DNA of 30,310 bases, taken from IMG/VR virus record IMGVR_UViG_3300017757_000076, positions 1-30,310 of that record, one strand, 5' to 3'. The notes beneath the pieces are model-generated. The model saw nothing but the letters and a program-made list of their open reading frames with translations, made no database searches and was not told where the DNA came from. Shown here piece after piece: positions 20,870-29,220 of this stretch (the stretch's first letter is position 1; each line of letters opens with the position of its first letter). The DNA is from a virus. Made by a program: the position numbers and the translations under genes.

Positions 20870-21306
20870 CAATTGGTTTGCTAGATGCACTAGCTATGGG
20901 TTTTGGGATGAAAGATAGAACCCAAGAGTATTATGACGCGACAGAGAATAGTATTCGAATGGACCCAACTGGCTCATATAGAAATATGGGCTTTGACCCT
21001 AATGAACAAGCTGACAGATATGCCTCACTCGCCGAGAGCGAGGGATACCCGGTCAGGGGCGGTCCATTTAGACTTGCCGGTGTTCAGATGCGGAGAGATT
21101 TGACTGATGCCTTCGACGGTGGAGGCTTTGGCTACGGAGAAAGTGGTCCCAGATTTGAGGGAGGCCCATCTAGTATTTTTCTAAATTTACTTGGCGTCAG
21201 GCCAATGGGCTACAATCAGCAAGCGTCGCAAGCTCCGCAAATGCCGACAATGCCCCTCCGGGCTCCGATGAGCATATTTAATAATCTACCCCCGGCGCTT
21301 AAATGA
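20866..21306 (+). CDS. Hypothetical protein, possible virion component
   Basis: Protein of 146 residues, coupled to its neighbours on both sides by 4-base overlaps. It is rich in Gly, Met, Pro and Gln (PQMPTMPLRAPMSIFNNLPP at the end) with little predicted helix, and looks partly disordered (FDGGGFGYGESGPRFEGGPS). I recognise no family. Its place in a run of small late genes just before the portal suggests a packaged or accessory protein; this is inference. Confidence 0.55.
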   Translation: MTIGLLDALAMGFGMKDRTQEYYDATENSIRMDPTGSYRNMGFDPNEQADRYASLAESEGYPVRGGPFRLAGVQMRRDLTDAFDGGGFGYGESGPRFEGGPSSIFLNLLGVRPMGYNQQASQAPQMPTMPLRAPMSIFNNLPPALK

Positions 21307-21587
21307 GTAAGGAAAAAGATCCACGACTAGCCCGGGCTGGCGTCAGCGGCTTTAACAAGCCGAAGCGCACGCCCAATCACCCAAAGAAAAGTCACGTCGT
21401 CGTGGCTAAGGAGGGCGAGAAAGTTAAGACAATTCGCTTCGGGCAGCAGGGTGTAAGTGGAGCCGGGAAGTCGCCAAAGACGGCGAAAGACAAGGCGCGT
21501 CGTAAATCTTTTAAGGCGAGACACGCAAAAAACATATCCAAAGGCAAAATGTCAGCAGCCTATTGGGCAAATAAGGAAAAGTGGTGA
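21303..21587 (+). CDS. DUF6321-like basic protein
   Basis: Protein of 94 residues. LARAGVSGFNKPKRTPNHPK, then SHVVVAKEGEKVKTIRFGQQ and SFKARHAKNISKGKMSAAYW match a strongly conserved phage family that I know as DUF6321; nearly every position looks conserved. It is very basic and probably binds nucleic acid. It is often found in phage genomes close to packaging and portal genes. No enzyme motif is known for the family. It overlaps both neighbours (ATGA and TGATG). Confidence 0.8.
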   Translation: MSKEKDPRLARAGVSGFNKPKRTPNHPKKSHVVVAKEGEKVKTIRFGQQGVSGAGKSPKTAKDKARRKSFKARHAKNISKGKMSAAYWANKEKW

Positions 21588-22675
21588 TGGCTAGTATATT
21601 AGATGACGTTTTAAGATTTGCTTTACGGGGAAGATACCCTCAGGTTGTTCCTCCAGTAAAAACTATTGATAAAAATACAGGTAAAATTTTTGATCAAAAA
21701 GTTCCATCTCCCGAGCAAAAAACATTGACTAAAGAAATGGCAAAAATTCAAAAACTTATTAACGAGGGTGAATACGAGCCATTTTTTGACGTATCAAAAA
21801 GATTTGACGTTGATCGAACAAAATATCCTGAGGCTGCCGCACCAAATCAAACCTTAGATATTATGCCAGCCAAGCCTGATACTATCGCAAAATACGAAAA
21901 AATGTATGGTGGTCCTGAGGCTTTTAAAAATTTACAGGAGGCATACCTAAAGGGATTAGATATACCAGATAGCGATAAATGGTATTTTATGGGCCAGCTC
22001 GAAAAAGAATTTATTGATGAGTATGGATCCGGCACTGGCGAGAAAATGTTTAAAAAAATGTTTGCTGATAGCATGGCATCTTGGACCGGAGGTATGGATC
22101 CAACAGCAAATCTCAGAGCTGCTACGTTTGAAAATTTTATGAATTTTAAAAAGTCTGGCTTGCCTGAGGCTGCTAATCAATATCCTTATCCAATTGGAGG
22201 AAGATTTTTATCTACTAATGTAAAACAAGCTCAAAAGTTAAGAAATCAAGGTGGATTAATTGATCCAAAAACAAACCCTAAAAGGTTTAACTTTAGTACA
22301 AATTTCTTAGGCGCTGGAGACAGGTCCACTATGGACGAGCAAATGTCTAGAATTGCATTTGGAGGAAACGTACCAGCCCCGGGGACTTATGGTCTATCCG
22401 AAAAGCCTGTTCATAAATTAGCAGATAAATTTGGCACTGAACCTCGAGAGGCTCAGGGGGTTATGTGGCACGGAGGCACGGGTAAGACGGGCAAACCTAT
22501 GATCCAGTTTGTAAACGAGGCAATTGAGAGAACTAGTAAAATCACCGGCCTGACACCTAAGGAGGTAGTCAAGGGTATGGTAAAGGGAAGCATTCCTGTA
22601 TTCGGCCTCACAGCGGCAGCATCAATGCCTCAGAATATGCAAACGGATCTCTTAAATTATATGCAGAGGCGTTAA
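21587..22675 (+). CDS. Polyvalent-protein-like component, unknown domain
   Basis: ATG at 21587 overlaps the previous stop; 362 residues. Around residues 120-210 the sequence (DKWYFMGQLEKEFIDEYGSG; FADSMASWTGGMDPTANLRA; YPYPIGGRFLS) resembles a domain found in large polyvalent phage proteins (I believe DUF7178 or a relative). The C-terminus (ITGLTPKEVVKGMVKGSIPV then FGLTAAASMP) ends in an apolar helix. No catalytic residues can be named. The next two genes carry methyltransferase and ADP-ribosyltransferase-like domains, which elsewhere occur in one polypeptide, so this looks like the first part of a split polyvalent protein. Confidence 0.6.
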   Translation: MASILDDVLRFALRGRYPQVVPPVKTIDKNTGKIFDQKVPSPEQKTLTKEMAKIQKLINEGEYEPFFDVSKRFDVDRTKYPEAAAPNQTLDIMPAKPDTIAKYEKMYGGPEAFKNLQEAYLKGLDIPDSDKWYFMGQLEKEFIDEYGSGTGEKMFKKMFADSMASWTGGMDPTANLRAATFENFMNFKKSGLPEAANQYPYPIGGRFLSTNVKQAQKLRNQGGLIDPKTNPKRFNFSTNFLGAGDRSTMDEQMSRIAFGGNVPAPGTYGLSEKPVHKLADKFGTEPREAQGVMWHGGTGKTGKPMIQFVNEAIERTSKITGLTPKEVVKGMVKGSIPVFGLTAAASMPQNMQTDLLNYMQRR

Positions 22676-22678
22676 AAT

Positions 22679-23305
22679 ATGACAGGCTCAATATCTGGTA
22701 TACTTGGTCAAATTATAAAGGGCGCTACTAAAAAGCAGAAAAAAGATTTACTTTCCGCTTTAATAGATTTGCCGCCTCTAGAAAATGCCATGAGAACGCA
22801 GATACCAAATACCTTGCCTACTTATTTAAAGGCGCGTCCCCTTTTAGGTGATGGTCAGTCTGGGCTCGACTTTGGAGCCGGATTGGGATTGGGAGCTAAA
22901 AGATTAGGATTTCAGAGTTACGAGCCACTGCCTCAAAAGTCTTTTAAGCCTGACTTTACCAACGCTGGCGATATTCCGTCTAATTATTTTGATATGTTGA
23001 CTAACTTAAATGTTTTAAATGTTGTCCCCAGACCCATACGAGACGATATAGTTGAAAACATTGGTAGAGTTATGAGCCCGGGAGGACGTGGAGTTATAAC
23101 GACTAGGGGCAAGGATGTTATGGATGTTAAGAACCCACGCATGGGCCCAGAGCCTACGTCGGTGATAACTGGCCGGGATACTTATCAAAAAGGTTTTACC
23201 CAACAAGAATTAAGAGATTACTTAAAATTTATTTTAGGTGATAAGTTTGATATAGACAGTATAAATCTAGGCCCGGCTGGGGCTCGAATAAGAAAGAGGC
23301 GTTGA
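22679..23305 (+). CDS. SAM-dependent methyltransferase, polyvalent-protein type
   Basis: Protein of 208 residues. Motif I is LDFGAGLGLGAKRLG (63-77), followed by the acidic residue in YEP (Glu82), the NYFDMLTNLNVLNVVP strand (102-117) and MSPGGRGVITTRG (132-144). The ending GPAGARIRKRR and TYQKGFTQQELRDYL match the methyltransferase domain known from large polyvalent phage proteins. The substrate is unknown; no DNA-methyltransferase catalytic motif (DPPY or PCQ) is seen, so a protein or small-molecule target is likely. It lies 3 bases after the previous gene and 2 before the next. Confidence 0.8.
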   Translation: MTGSISGILGQIIKGATKKQKKDLLSALIDLPPLENAMRTQIPNTLPTYLKARPLLGDGQSGLDFGAGLGLGAKRLGFQSYEPLPQKSFKPDFTNAGDIPSNYFDMLTNLNVLNVVPRPIRDDIVENIGRVMSPGGRGVITTRGKDVMDVKNPRMGPEPTSVITGRDTYQKGFTQQELRDYLKFILGDKFDIDSINLGPAGARIRKRR

Positions 23306-23307
23306 TT

Positions 23308-24498
23308 ATGGCTGTGAAATCTTACCCCGGACCAATGTTTGGACCGTCTTATTCTTTACTGGATCAGATGATGGAAATATCTAGGAGAAATCCTGGAGGA
23401 CCACAATTAATACCTAGAGATACGACTTTTGCAGAGAACATGACTGACCTTCTCACGCCCTATATTGGTAAAGATACGTCAAGAAGAATATTTGGTGGAG
23501 CTAATCCGGGAACCGGATCCGGGGCTTTTGGTCAACCCAAGTCCGGCATTTTGAATTATCTTGATAACGCCGGTTTAGCTAACATCCTACCCTTAACTGC
23601 TGGAGCAATGTCAGGCGGTCAGGCCGTCAAAGATCTTAGAGCTGGTAACTATAGCGACGCCGCAGTAAATACAGGCTTTGCCGGTCTAGATCTTGGGCTA
23701 AGTGGGCTTGGAGCTAAACAGCTATATAAAAATGCACCATTGAGAAATCCTAAAAGACCATTAAAAAATATTACTTTGTCTACAGGCGGTCAATTTGATC
23801 AAAAGCCTAAAGTTGAATACGAGGATGCAGCTCACTTTATGAGAGTAAATGAAATGCTAGGCGATATTATTAAACCACCTTCTTTTACACCTTCAAAGTC
23901 AGCAAAAGCCTCAAGGTTTGATAGATTAGGCGTCCATGTTGGAACTGCTGATCAAGCTAATGATAGATTTAAATTTGCAAGAGATGTAATGGAAAAAGAA
24001 GAGGGTATGACGCTACCTTTAAAAATAAGAACGGACAAGCCATTTGAAATTAAAGATTTGAAAGAATTTGGCATTAAACCAGATTTAAGATTTGACATGA
24101 CAGAAGTTATAGACGGTAAAACAGTTTTAACAGAAGACGGCGTTAAGGAAGTTATGAACGCATACGCTGACGCAAAAAATGTTGATTTGGATACAGGTGT
24201 AGATTTATTTAGAAAAGAACTAACCGATAAAGGATACACTAATATTCCTTATATTAATCTTGTAGAGGGCATGGATAACAGCGCAGGAGGCGTCATGGAA
24301 ACATATTTACGTGGTATTGATGCTCCTTTCACAAAAGAAAACATAAGCAACATTATGTTAGTTGACAGAACTATTAAAGACCCGGCGGTAATAAAGAGCC
24401 GATTTGCAAAATTTAAAGACGTATATGATCCAAATATAATGGCTGGTCTAGCTGGCCTTGGCCTGTTATCGCAAGTAGAAAATGAGGAAGGCGAGTAA
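23308..24498 (+). CDS. ADP-ribosyltransferase-like polyvalent protein
   Basis: I prefer the ATG at 23308 over TTG at 23302; 396 residues. The N-terminal 140 residues are Gly/Ala-rich (GLANILPLTAGAMSGGQAVK). The C-terminal half resembles ART domains of polyvalent phage proteins: GVHVGTADQANDRF (His210), LPLKIRTDKPFEIKDL, then DKGYTNIPYINLVEG, and IMLVDRTIKDPAVIKSRFAK before YDPNIMAGLAG. The last block mirrors the ART ending '...iKSrFakFdp...ilAgl'. If active, it would attach ADP-ribose from NAD to host proteins after ejection, as T4 Alt does. Glu and Tyr of the catalytic triad are not certain. Confidence 0.68.
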   Translation: MAVKSYPGPMFGPSYSLLDQMMEISRRNPGGPQLIPRDTTFAENMTDLLTPYIGKDTSRRIFGGANPGTGSGAFGQPKSGILNYLDNAGLANILPLTAGAMSGGQAVKDLRAGNYSDAAVNTGFAGLDLGLSGLGAKQLYKNAPLRNPKRPLKNITLSTGGQFDQKPKVEYEDAAHFMRVNEMLGDIIKPPSFTPSKSAKASRFDRLGVHVGTADQANDRFKFARDVMEKEEGMTLPLKIRTDKPFEIKDLKEFGIKPDLRFDMTEVIDGKTVLTEDGVKEVMNAYADAKNVDLDTGVDLFRKELTDKGYTNIPYINLVEGMDNSAGGVMETYLRGIDAPFTKENISNIMLVDRTIKDPAVIKSRFAKFKDVYDPNIMAGLAGLGLLSQVENEEGE

Positions 24499-24499
24499 G

Positions 24500-26629
24500 A
24501 TGGAAAATGAAATAAACGAACTCGTGCAAGAGCTGGAAGCTGAACTCGATCCTAACATTATGGACGATGAGGAGCTGAAAGGCATCGTAGGAAAAGAGAT
24601 AGACGACGCAATTGATTTTATTGATAACTGGGTATCTCCGTTACGCGCCACAGCAACTGAATATTATCGAGGCGATCCCTTTGGCAATGAAGAGGCCGGT
24701 AGATCTCAAATTGTAAGTATGGATGTCCGGGATACCGTGCAGGCCATCATGCCATCCTTGATGCGTATTTTTAATTCTACTGAGAATACGGTGGAATACG
24801 CGCCTCAAGGCCCTGAGGACATAGAGGCTGCAAAGCAGGCGACGGATTATGCCCGGTACGTTATCAACAGAGATAACGACGGTTTTTTGCAGATGCACGC
24901 AGCCTTTAAGGATGCGTTAATTCGTAAAGTAGGCGTATTAAAATGCTACTGGGATGATCAGACAAAATTTGAGACGCACGACTGGACCGGGTTAGACGAT
25001 AATGCTCTAGCTGCTCTCATGTCAGACGCTGACGTTGATGTGCAAATACAAGCATCTGAGCCGGTTGGTGAACCTATGATGGATCCGATGACGGGCGAAA
25101 TTTTACCGCCTCCGATGGTGCACTCAGTTAGGGCAACCTACACGCACCCGGACGGGAGAATTAAGATGGAGGCCGTGCCACCTGAGGAGTTCCTAATTTC
25201 ACGGGAAAGTAAGTCATTAGATCAGGCGTCATATATTGGTCATCGTCGAGTTGTGACAGTATCAGAACTTGTGGCTATGGGATACGACTACGACGTCGTA
25301 TCAGACGCCGGGGCAAATTACGACGACATGGAAAGCAATATAGAGCGATACACTAGGAATAAATCTTTAACTAGTGAAATGAGTGAACGTAACGATCCTG
25401 CAATGAAAAAAGTGCTATATGTCGAAAGTTACATAAAAGTAGACTACGACGGAGATGGCATAGCAGAGCTAAGAAAAATTTGCTCTGTAGGAGACGAGAG
25501 CGTCATTTTAATGAACGAGCCGTGTTCAGTCGTTCCATTCGCAGTATTCTGCCCGGACCCAGAGGCACACGACTTTTTTGGAATGAGTGTCGCTGACGCC
25601 GTCATGGATATACAAAAAATTAAATCTTCTATTATGCGTAATACTCTAGACAGTCTTTCAATGTCTATTCACCCACGCATGGCAATTACCGAGGGTATGG
25701 TTAATTTAGACGACGCCATGTCAACTGAAGTTGGGTCCATAATCCGCCAGAGGCAAAACGGAGCCGTTCAAATGCTCAGTATGCCATTTGTCGGCCAACA
25801 GGCATTCCCGGTCTTAAAGTATATGGATGAGCTTAAAGAGGCTCGTACAGGCATCTCTAAAGCCTCAGCAGGGCTCGACGCTGGAGCCTTGCAGTCTTCA
25901 ACGGCGGCAGCCGTTAACGCCACTGTGAGCGCCGCACAGCAACACATAGAACTAATTGCGCGTGTATTTGCCGAGACTGGTATGAAGCAGCTATATAGAA
26001 TTGTTCTACATTTATTAACCACGCACCAAGACGCGCCTCGAATGGTTAGGTTGACTAATAATTTCGTGCCGATAGATCCCCGTACTTGGAATAGTAATAT
26101 GGACGTGTCTGTCCGTGTCGCTCTTGGGCGTGGCACAGACACTGAGCGTATGATGATGCTCAAGCAGATTGGCGAAATGCAAAAAGAAGCAATGCAGACT
26201 ATGGGAGCTGTAAACCCACTGACTGACATTAATAAGCTTTCCAATACACTGAAGGCTATGACTGAGCTTGCCGGGTTTAAGGATACTTCTCAATTCTGGA
26301 GTGACCCGGCGCAATTTAAAGCGCCTCCAAAAGAAGATAAGCCAGATATTAATGAGCAGCTTATTTCCGTTCAAATACAGCAGATACAGGCTGACATTCA
26401 GAAGAAGGCGGCGGAACTTAATTTAGAGCGCGATAAAATGACAATGGAAGATGACCGTAAGAGAGATGAGCTTGACGCCGATTTGTTTGTAAAAGCTGAA
26501 GAAATGAAAGCTAAATACGGAACACAATTAAACGTAGAAAAAATTAGGTCAGAGCTAGCGATAAATCGTGAAGTTATGAAGGCTCAGGCTGAAGTTTTAA
26601 AAGGTGCTGTAGATGATAAAGAAAACTAG
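24500..26629 (+). CDS. Portal protein, P22 gp1-like
   Basis: ATG at 24500, just after the stop at 24498 and preceded by GAGGAAGG; an ATG at 24482 in the frame would overlap the previous gene. The product has 709 residues, close to P22 gp1 (725). Landmarks: MDVRDTVQAIMPSLMRIFNS, TDYARYVINRDNDGFLQMHA, VGVLKCYWDDQT and PCSVVPFAVFCPDPEAHDFF are typical of this portal family. The C-terminal 100 residues are a charged coiled coil, like the barrel helices of P22. It forms the dodecameric DNA channel and the packaging motor dock. Confidence 0.94.
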   Translation: MENEINELVQELEAELDPNIMDDEELKGIVGKEIDDAIDFIDNWVSPLRATATEYYRGDPFGNEEAGRSQIVSMDVRDTVQAIMPSLMRIFNSTENTVEYAPQGPEDIEAAKQATDYARYVINRDNDGFLQMHAAFKDALIRKVGVLKCYWDDQTKFETHDWTGLDDNALAALMSDADVDVQIQASEPVGEPMMDPMTGEILPPPMVHSVRATYTHPDGRIKMEAVPPEEFLISRESKSLDQASYIGHRRVVTVSELVAMGYDYDVVSDAGANYDDMESNIERYTRNKSLTSEMSERNDPAMKKVLYVESYIKVDYDGDGIAELRKICSVGDESVILMNEPCSVVPFAVFCPDPEAHDFFGMSVADAVMDIQKIKSSIMRNTLDSLSMSIHPRMAITEGMVNLDDAMSTEVGSIIRQRQNGAVQMLSMPFVGQQAFPVLKYMDELKEARTGISKASAGLDAGALQSSTAAAVNATVSAAQQHIELIARVFAETGMKQLYRIVLHLLTTHQDAPRMVRLTNNFVPIDPRTWNSNMDVSVRVALGRGTDTERMMMLKQIGEMQKEAMQTMGAVNPLTDINKLSNTLKAMTELAGFKDTSQFWSDPAQFKAPPKEDKPDINEQLISVQIQQIQADIQKKAAELNLERDKMTMEDDRKRDELDADLFVKAEEMKAKYGTQLNVEKIRSELAINREVMKAQAEVLKGAVDDKEN

Positions 26630-26858
26630 ACAGCAAGTCATAGACGACGGGGCGGAGGCTGACAGGCTTCTAGATACAGAATTACCTCGCTTTATGGATG
26701 AGCTGGAAGCAGAGATCTGGGAAGAATTTAAAAAGTCTGACCCCAGTGACAAGGATGGCCGGGAGGTTATTTTTGGTAGAGCGTGTGGCATTGAAAATGT
26801 AAAAACAATGCTTCACAGATTAAAACAAAACGCGACTATTGAAAAAAATAGAAAATAG
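26613..26858 (+). CDS. Small hypothetical protein between portal and scaffold
   Basis: Protein of 81 residues starting inside the last codons of the portal gene (17-base overlap). The sequence is helical and charged (KKTRQQVIDDGAEADRLLDT; MDELEAEIWEEFKKSDPSDK; CGIENVKTMLHRLKQ). Small proteins of this type sit between portal and scaffold genes in several marine podoviruses that I recall. A role in head assembly is inferred from location. No domain can be named. Confidence 0.66.
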   Translation: MIKKTRQQVIDDGAEADRLLDTELPRFMDELEAEIWEEFKKSDPSDKDGREVIFGRACGIENVKTMLHRLKQNATIEKNRK

Positions 26859-26877
26859 CGCATAATGGAGTTAAGCA

Positions 26878-27879
26878 ATGTCAGAAGCCAACAACCCTAA
26901 TGGGACTGATCTGAACACCGCAAGAAATGCAATTAAAGCCTTACTAACGCCCCAAGAGGATACCGTGACGGAGGAACAAGTTGCGCTTGAGACTGAAACT
27001 ACTGAAGCTGAACAATTTGAGGAACAAGTAGAAGAAGTCGAAATGTCCGAGGATACGCAAGTATCTGAAGACGGTCTTGAAGTTGAAGAGGAAGCAGAAG
27101 AATTTGAAGACGCATCTCTGGACATACTTGGACAAGTAGTCGAAGTAGACGGCGAGGAGATAACTGTTGAAGAACTCAGACGCGGAAACCTAAGACAAAG
27201 AGATTATACACGCAAAACTCAAGAGCTCTCTGAATACAAAAAATCAGTAGAAGCTCAAGCAATTGAGATGGAGCGTGAGCGTGCTCAATATGCTCAAATG
27301 CTTCCTGCTTTGCAGGATAGACTAGAGCAACAGGAGCCGGAGCCGGATTGGGACACTCTGTATGATCAGGATCCTAACATGGCAAGGAAGGCAGAACGTG
27401 CTTGGCAGACACAGCAAAAGGAGCGACTAGCTTCTATTGATGCGGTTAAGGCCGAGCGTCAGCGAATGCAACAGGTTGAAGCAGAGCGTAGAGAAAATTA
27501 CCAATTGCAATACCAAGCGCAGCAGCGAGAAATTTTGCCCGACTTAATCCCGGAGTGGCGCGATACAAAAGTTGCATCGAATGAAGCTAAACAGGTTCGA
27601 GACTTTCTCCTTGGGGAAGGATTTTCAGAGCAAGATATTAGCGGATTAAAAAATGCGACACTTGTAAAAGTAGCGAGGAAAGCCATGCTGTATGAAAAAG
27701 GGCAGACTAAAGCGACGGAGGCAAAGACTAAGCCTAAGAAGCCACAGCCCAGAACTCTAAGAGCTGGATCTCGAAACACGCAGCCAAAGCCTAAGACTGA
27801 GCAAAAACAAGCGCTACAACGCGCACGTCAAACTGGCAAAGTGGCTGACGCCGCTGCCGCAATTAAACACTTACTCTAG
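26878..27879 (+). CDS. Scaffolding protein
   Basis: Protein of 333 residues, size and composition as in P22 gp8 (303). The N-terminal third is highly acidic (VEEVEMSEDTQVSEDGLEVE), followed by LGQVVEVDGEEITVEELRRG and NLRQRDYTRKTQELSEYKKS, a motif typical of scaffolds in phages with this capsid type. The C-terminus is basic (KTKPKKPQPRTLRAGSRNTQ), fitting the capsid-binding end. It guides procapsid assembly and leaves afterwards. It lies 19 bases after the previous gene and 9 before the capsid gene. Confidence 0.9.
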   Translation: MSEANNPNGTDLNTARNAIKALLTPQEDTVTEEQVALETETTEAEQFEEQVEEVEMSEDTQVSEDGLEVEEEAEEFEDASLDILGQVVEVDGEEITVEELRRGNLRQRDYTRKTQELSEYKKSVEAQAIEMERERAQYAQMLPALQDRLEQQEPEPDWDTLYDQDPNMARKAERAWQTQQKERLASIDAVKAERQRMQQVEAERRENYQLQYQAQQREILPDLIPEWRDTKVASNEAKQVRDFLLGEGFSEQDISGLKNATLVKVARKAMLYEKGQTKATEAKTKPKKPQPRTLRAGSRNTQPKPKTEQKQALQRARQTGKVADAAAAIKHLL

Positions 27880-27888
27880 GAGGCTGTA

Positions 27889-28851
27889 ATGGCTATAACT
27901 ACCAATACGTTCACATCCTTTGACGCCAAAGGTATTCGTGAGCAATTATCTGACGTAATTTCGTCAATTTCCCCCGAAGAAGTCCCACTGCAAAGTAACC
28001 TTGGAAGCGTCAATGTTTCTAACACATATTTTGAGTGGCAGACTGACTCATTAAACGCTGTTTCAAAAACGCCGAGAGCTGATGGCGATGATGTTGGAAA
28101 CACTTTCGACAGTACATCTGCAACAACTCGCGTCGGTAATTATACGCACATTTTGCGTAGAACAGCTATCGTTGCCGACAACCTATCTGACCAGTCGTTG
28201 GCCGGAAGATCGGATGAAATGGCGATGCAATTGGCGAAGCGAGGACGAGAACTTCGCAGAGACTACGAGGCAGTTTTCACGGATAATAATGCCGCCGTTG
28301 CCGGGAACTCTTCTACACCACGGGAAACCGCTGGCTTAGGTGCATGGATTGCAACTAACGACATTATGGGTACTGCTGGTAGCCCTGCAAGTCCAACTGG
28401 TAACGGAACCGATGCTCGTACTGACGGGACCCAAAGGGTCTTTACTGAGGCTATGTTAAAAAGCGCAATGCAGTTAGCATTTACCGCTGGCGGTAAGCCA
28501 TCAATAATGATGACTGGCCCGTTCAACAAAACCAAAGTATCAGGCTTTGCTGGTATTGCTGCACAGCGCTACATGGCTCCAAGTGATGGTCCAACTACGA
28601 TTATTGGGGCTGCTGACGTTTATTTGAGCGATTTCGGTAGCTTATCCTGTGTAGTTAACCTTTTTCAAAGAGAAAGGGACTGTTTTCTGTTAGACCCAGA
28701 GTTAGCAGAAATCGCTGTTCTACGTCCTATCCAGACCGTTGATCTAGCCAAAACTGGTGACGCAACCAGAAAAATGGTTCTCGGCGAGATGGGCTTACAG
28801 GTTACTAATGAAGCCGGACACGCAGGCGTGTTCGATCTTACAGTATCATAA
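27889..28851 (+). CDS. Major capsid protein, SU10-type HK97 fold
   Basis: Protein of 320 residues; TAGGAGG precedes the ATG. FTSFDAKGIREQLSDVISSI, SPEEVPLQSNLG, TYFEWQTDSLNAVSKTPRAD and RVGNYTHILRRTAIVADNLS match the SU10 major capsid family (HK97 fold). The region MAMQLAKRGRELRRDYEAVF covers the spine helix. The length is usual for the family. It forms the capsid shell. A perfect 10-bp hairpin follows the stop by 6 bases, likely raising mRNA level of the capsid gene over the genes downstream. Confidence 0.93.
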   Translation: MAITTNTFTSFDAKGIREQLSDVISSISPEEVPLQSNLGSVNVSNTYFEWQTDSLNAVSKTPRADGDDVGNTFDSTSATTRVGNYTHILRRTAIVADNLSDQSLAGRSDEMAMQLAKRGRELRRDYEAVFTDNNAAVAGNSSTPRETAGLGAWIATNDIMGTAGSPASPTGNGTDARTDGTQRVFTEAMLKSAMQLAFTAGGKPSIMMTGPFNKTKVSGFAGIAAQRYMAPSDGPTTIIGAADVYLSDFGSLSCVVNLFQRERDCFLLDPELAEIAVLRPIQTVDLAKTGDATRKMVLGEMGLQVTNEAGHAGVFDLTVS

Positions 28852-28857
28852 TAGCTT

Positions 28858-28883
28858 TAGGGGCAGCTTAATTGCTGCCCCTA
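28858..28883 (+). terminator. Perfect hairpin after the capsid gene (attenuator)
   Basis: TAGGGGCAGC and GCTGCCCCTA pair perfectly over 10 bp around TTAATT. CTCCCAGGG follows, not a T-run, so a partial stop or 3' protection of capsid mRNA is likely rather than full termination. Confidence 0.75.
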
Positions 28884-28920
28884 CTCCCAGGGAATAGCCT
28901 TTAAAAAGGAATTATATAAG

Positions 28921-29220
28921 ATGAAAAGATTATGGAGCCATGATCCAGCAACCGGGATTAAAAAGTACTGGCACGTAACTGGCAAGGGTGAGTATGTCGT
29001 TGAGACAGTTATGGACGTTAAGCCAATTGTGGAGGCTAATAAAAAGCAAAGAAATAACATGGATAAGAGACATAAGGACGTCAATAAAGTTGCCTCAATA
29101 CCGCTTCCAATATACTACGAGCTAAAGCGTAAGGGTATCGCTGACGATCCTAAGGCATTATTTAAGTGGCTAAACGATAGCGATAATGCCTGGACCAGAA
29201 CAAGAGAAAGCACGCTATGA
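28921..29220 (+). CDS. Small conserved-type protein between capsid and adaptor
   Basis: Protein of 99 residues. KRLWSHDPATGIKKYWHVTG and GEYVVETVMDVKPIVEANKK, then IPLPIYYELKRKGIADDPKA and LFKWLNDSDNAWTRTR, form a pattern I recall as highly conserved in marine podoviruses just downstream of the capsid gene. Beta-hairpin N-terminus and helical C-terminus. A minor head or connector protein is the likely role, by location. No catalytic motif. Its stop overlaps the adaptor start by four bases. Confidence 0.76.
   Translation: MKRLWSHDPATGIKKYWHVTGKGEYVVETVMDVKPIVEANKKQRNNMDKRHKDVNKVASIPLPIYYELKRKGIADDPKALFKWLNDSDNAWTRTRESTL

Noticed and set aside
23302-23310. TTG start two codons upstream of the ART-like gene ATG
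   Set aside because: The ATG at 23308 is close to the previous stop and needs no rare start; the TTG adds only two residues.
25768-26374. Two overlapping minus-strand frames of 158 and 119 residues
   Set aside because: Both lie antisense within the portal gene, whose plus-strand reading is certain; composition is typical of shadows.
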